From NCBI GenBank assembly GCA_031263345.1, contig JAISFY010000047.1:1-14956 (forward strand): 14,956 bases of DNA, given 5' to 3'. The position numbers and the translations under genes were made by a program. How positions within the stretch are numbered: the stretch's first letter is position 1; each line of letters begins with the position of its first letter. Shown here piece by piece: positions 14,177-14,956 of this stretch. Origin of the DNA: Holosporales bacterium (GTDB taxonomy: Bacteria > Pseudomonadota > Alphaproteobacteria > RUG11792). Under the pieces are notes generated by a model that saw nothing but the letters and a program-made list of their open reading frames with translations, had not been told where the DNA came from and ran no database searches.

Positions 14177-14182
14177 TATAAT
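14174..14182 (+). promoter_or_regulatory. Possible extended -10 promoter for the MFS gene
   Basis: TGATATAAT is a perfect extended -10 element (TGN + TATAAT) whose TG comes from the nth stop codon. Transcription would begin near 14189, about 26 nt before the ATG. I see no good -35 at 16-18 nt, although extended -10 promoters can work without one. In AT-rich DNA this can also arise by chance. Confidence 0.35.
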
Positions 14183-14214
14183 TTTATATGTCTAGTTAGT
14201 GTAATGAGTTTTTT

Positions 14215-14956
14215 ATGAGTAAGGAAATCCCGTGTAGGCCGTGGCTTATTTGGTGGATTACAGCTGCTTTTTATCTGTATGAACTAGTACTGCGAGTATC
14301 TCCCAGCGTCATGACAGAAGGCCTGATGTCATCTTTCAACGCGACTTCAACATTGATCGGAATCTTGGTTTCATTTTACTACTATTCTTATACGGTTTTA
14401 CAACTTCCGTGCGGAATTATGCTAGATAAACTAGGAGCTAAACGTTTACTATTGGCTTCAGCACTTTTGTGTGTTTTAGGTTCTAGTTTGTTTGCTAGTT
14501 CTGAAAAAATTTATATCGCTCAGGTAGGAAGGTTTTTGATTGGTGCCGGTTCTGCCTGCGCTTTCGTCAGCTGTCTGCAAGTTGCGACCAACCTTTTTAC
14601 AAAAAAGTATTTCGTAGTTTTGGTAGGCATTACGAATGTTATGGGAACTCTGGGGGGACTTTTAGGGGGCTTTCCAATTGCTAAATCCGTTAATACCATA
14701 GGTTGGCGGAATACGATTTATATCCTTGCCTCAATTGGACTCGTTATAATAACTTTAATTTTGTTATTTATTCCGAAAAACATCGGAAATATTTCTAGTA
14801 ACAAAAGTGGGAATTCTAATTCAATTTTGGGTGATATAACAAGTCTCATTAGAAATCATCAAATCGTATTCTCTGGCCTTATTTCAGGTTTGATGTACCT
14901 TCCGATTTCTGCCTTCGCAGAGCTGTGGATTGTTCCGTTTTTTATGGCAAAGCATG
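14215..14956 (+). CDS. MFS transporter, N-terminal part (cut by window edge)
   Basis: ATG 14215 opens a frame that stays open to the end of the window (247 codons plus one base), so the gene is partial at its 3' end. The product is an inner-membrane transporter of the major facilitator superfamily. It has FYLYELVLRVSPSVMTEGLM in helix 1 and the following loop, then YYYSYTVLQLPCGIMLDKLGAKR (about 55-77) with the MFS loop 2-3 motif (G66 and D70-K71-L72-G73, then K75-R76). GRFLIGAGSACAF comes next, then WRNTIYILASIG, then a basic cytoplasmic stretch rich in N and S (about 190-205) marking the middle loop. About seven helices are visible. The FYLYEFxLRVSPSVM pattern is reminiscent of MFS proteins abundant in Legionella, Coxiella and other intracellular bacteria. 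The substrate cannot be told. It starts 38 nt after nth and could be transcribed with it. Confidence 0.88.
   Translation, partial: MSKEIPCRPWLIWWITAAFYLYELVLRVSPSVMTEGLMSSFNATSTLIGILVSFYYYSYTVLQLPCGIMLDKLGAKRLLLASALLCVLGSSLFASSEKIYIAQVGRFLIGAGSACAFVSCLQVATNLFTKKYFVVLVGITNVMGTLGGLLGGFPIAKSVNTIGWRNTIYILASIGLVIITLILLFIPKNIGNISSNKSGNSNSILGDITSLIRNHQIVFSGLISGLMYLPISAFAELWIVPFFMAKH

Noticed and set aside
1..14956. CRISPR arrays, insertion sequences, phage genes, toxin-antitoxin or retron-like elements
   Set aside because: No regularly spaced repeats, transposase or integrase motifs, terminal inverted repeats or small paired genes were seen; every sizeable frame belongs to a housekeeping family or a transporter.

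Overview
The window (about 15 kb, low GC by eye) is gene-dense and entirely + strand. It holds 14 complete protein genes, one protein gene cut by the right edge, and one tRNA gene. Several features point to an alphaproteobacterium: a fused ispD-ispF gene, a transhydrogenase alpha subunit split into pntAA and pntAB, a short RNase D without HRDC domains next to kdsD, and the 41-residue cysteine-poor L36. AT richness, shuffled core operons, and an edge transporter resembling MFS proteins common in intracellular bacteria suggest a host-associated lineage such as Holosporales or Rickettsiales. That placement is inference; there is no rRNA or other phylogenetic marker here.

Layout: 86-1664 carries rnd and kdsD (RNA trimming/decay; KDO precursor for LPS). 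1805-1881 is tRNA-Pro(UGG). 1959-3848 is a periplasmic Slt-type lytic transglycosylase. 3954-8499 is a tight run: LON-substrate-binding-domain protein, miaB, ybeY, corC/tlyC and dxr (tRNA and rRNA maturation, then the first committed step of isoprenoid synthesis). A good sigma-70-type promoter at 8573-8602 then opens rpmJ-ispDF, so two MEP-pathway genes (dxr, ispDF) flank a ribosomal protein gene. A second promoter-like site at 10028-10057 precedes pntAA-pntAB-ligA-nth, four genes that overlap end to end by 7, 4 and 8 nt. The last gene, an MFS transporter, begins at 14215 and runs off the window.

The theme is housekeeping: RNA processing, cell envelope, isoprenoids, NAD(P)-linked metabolism and DNA repair. 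I found no mobile element, CRISPR array, toxin-antitoxin pair, phage gene or other defence system, and no gap between genes exceeds about 175 bp. I see no convincing new biological system. The points most worth a second look are substitutions at normally conserved positions in the IspF domain of IspDF and in YbeY; the absence of pntB after pntAB, with ligA-nth in its place; the absence of phoH, lnt and lpt genes from their usual clusters; an apparent strong excess of the tetranucleotide TCGA; and a few hyphenated palindromes between genes.
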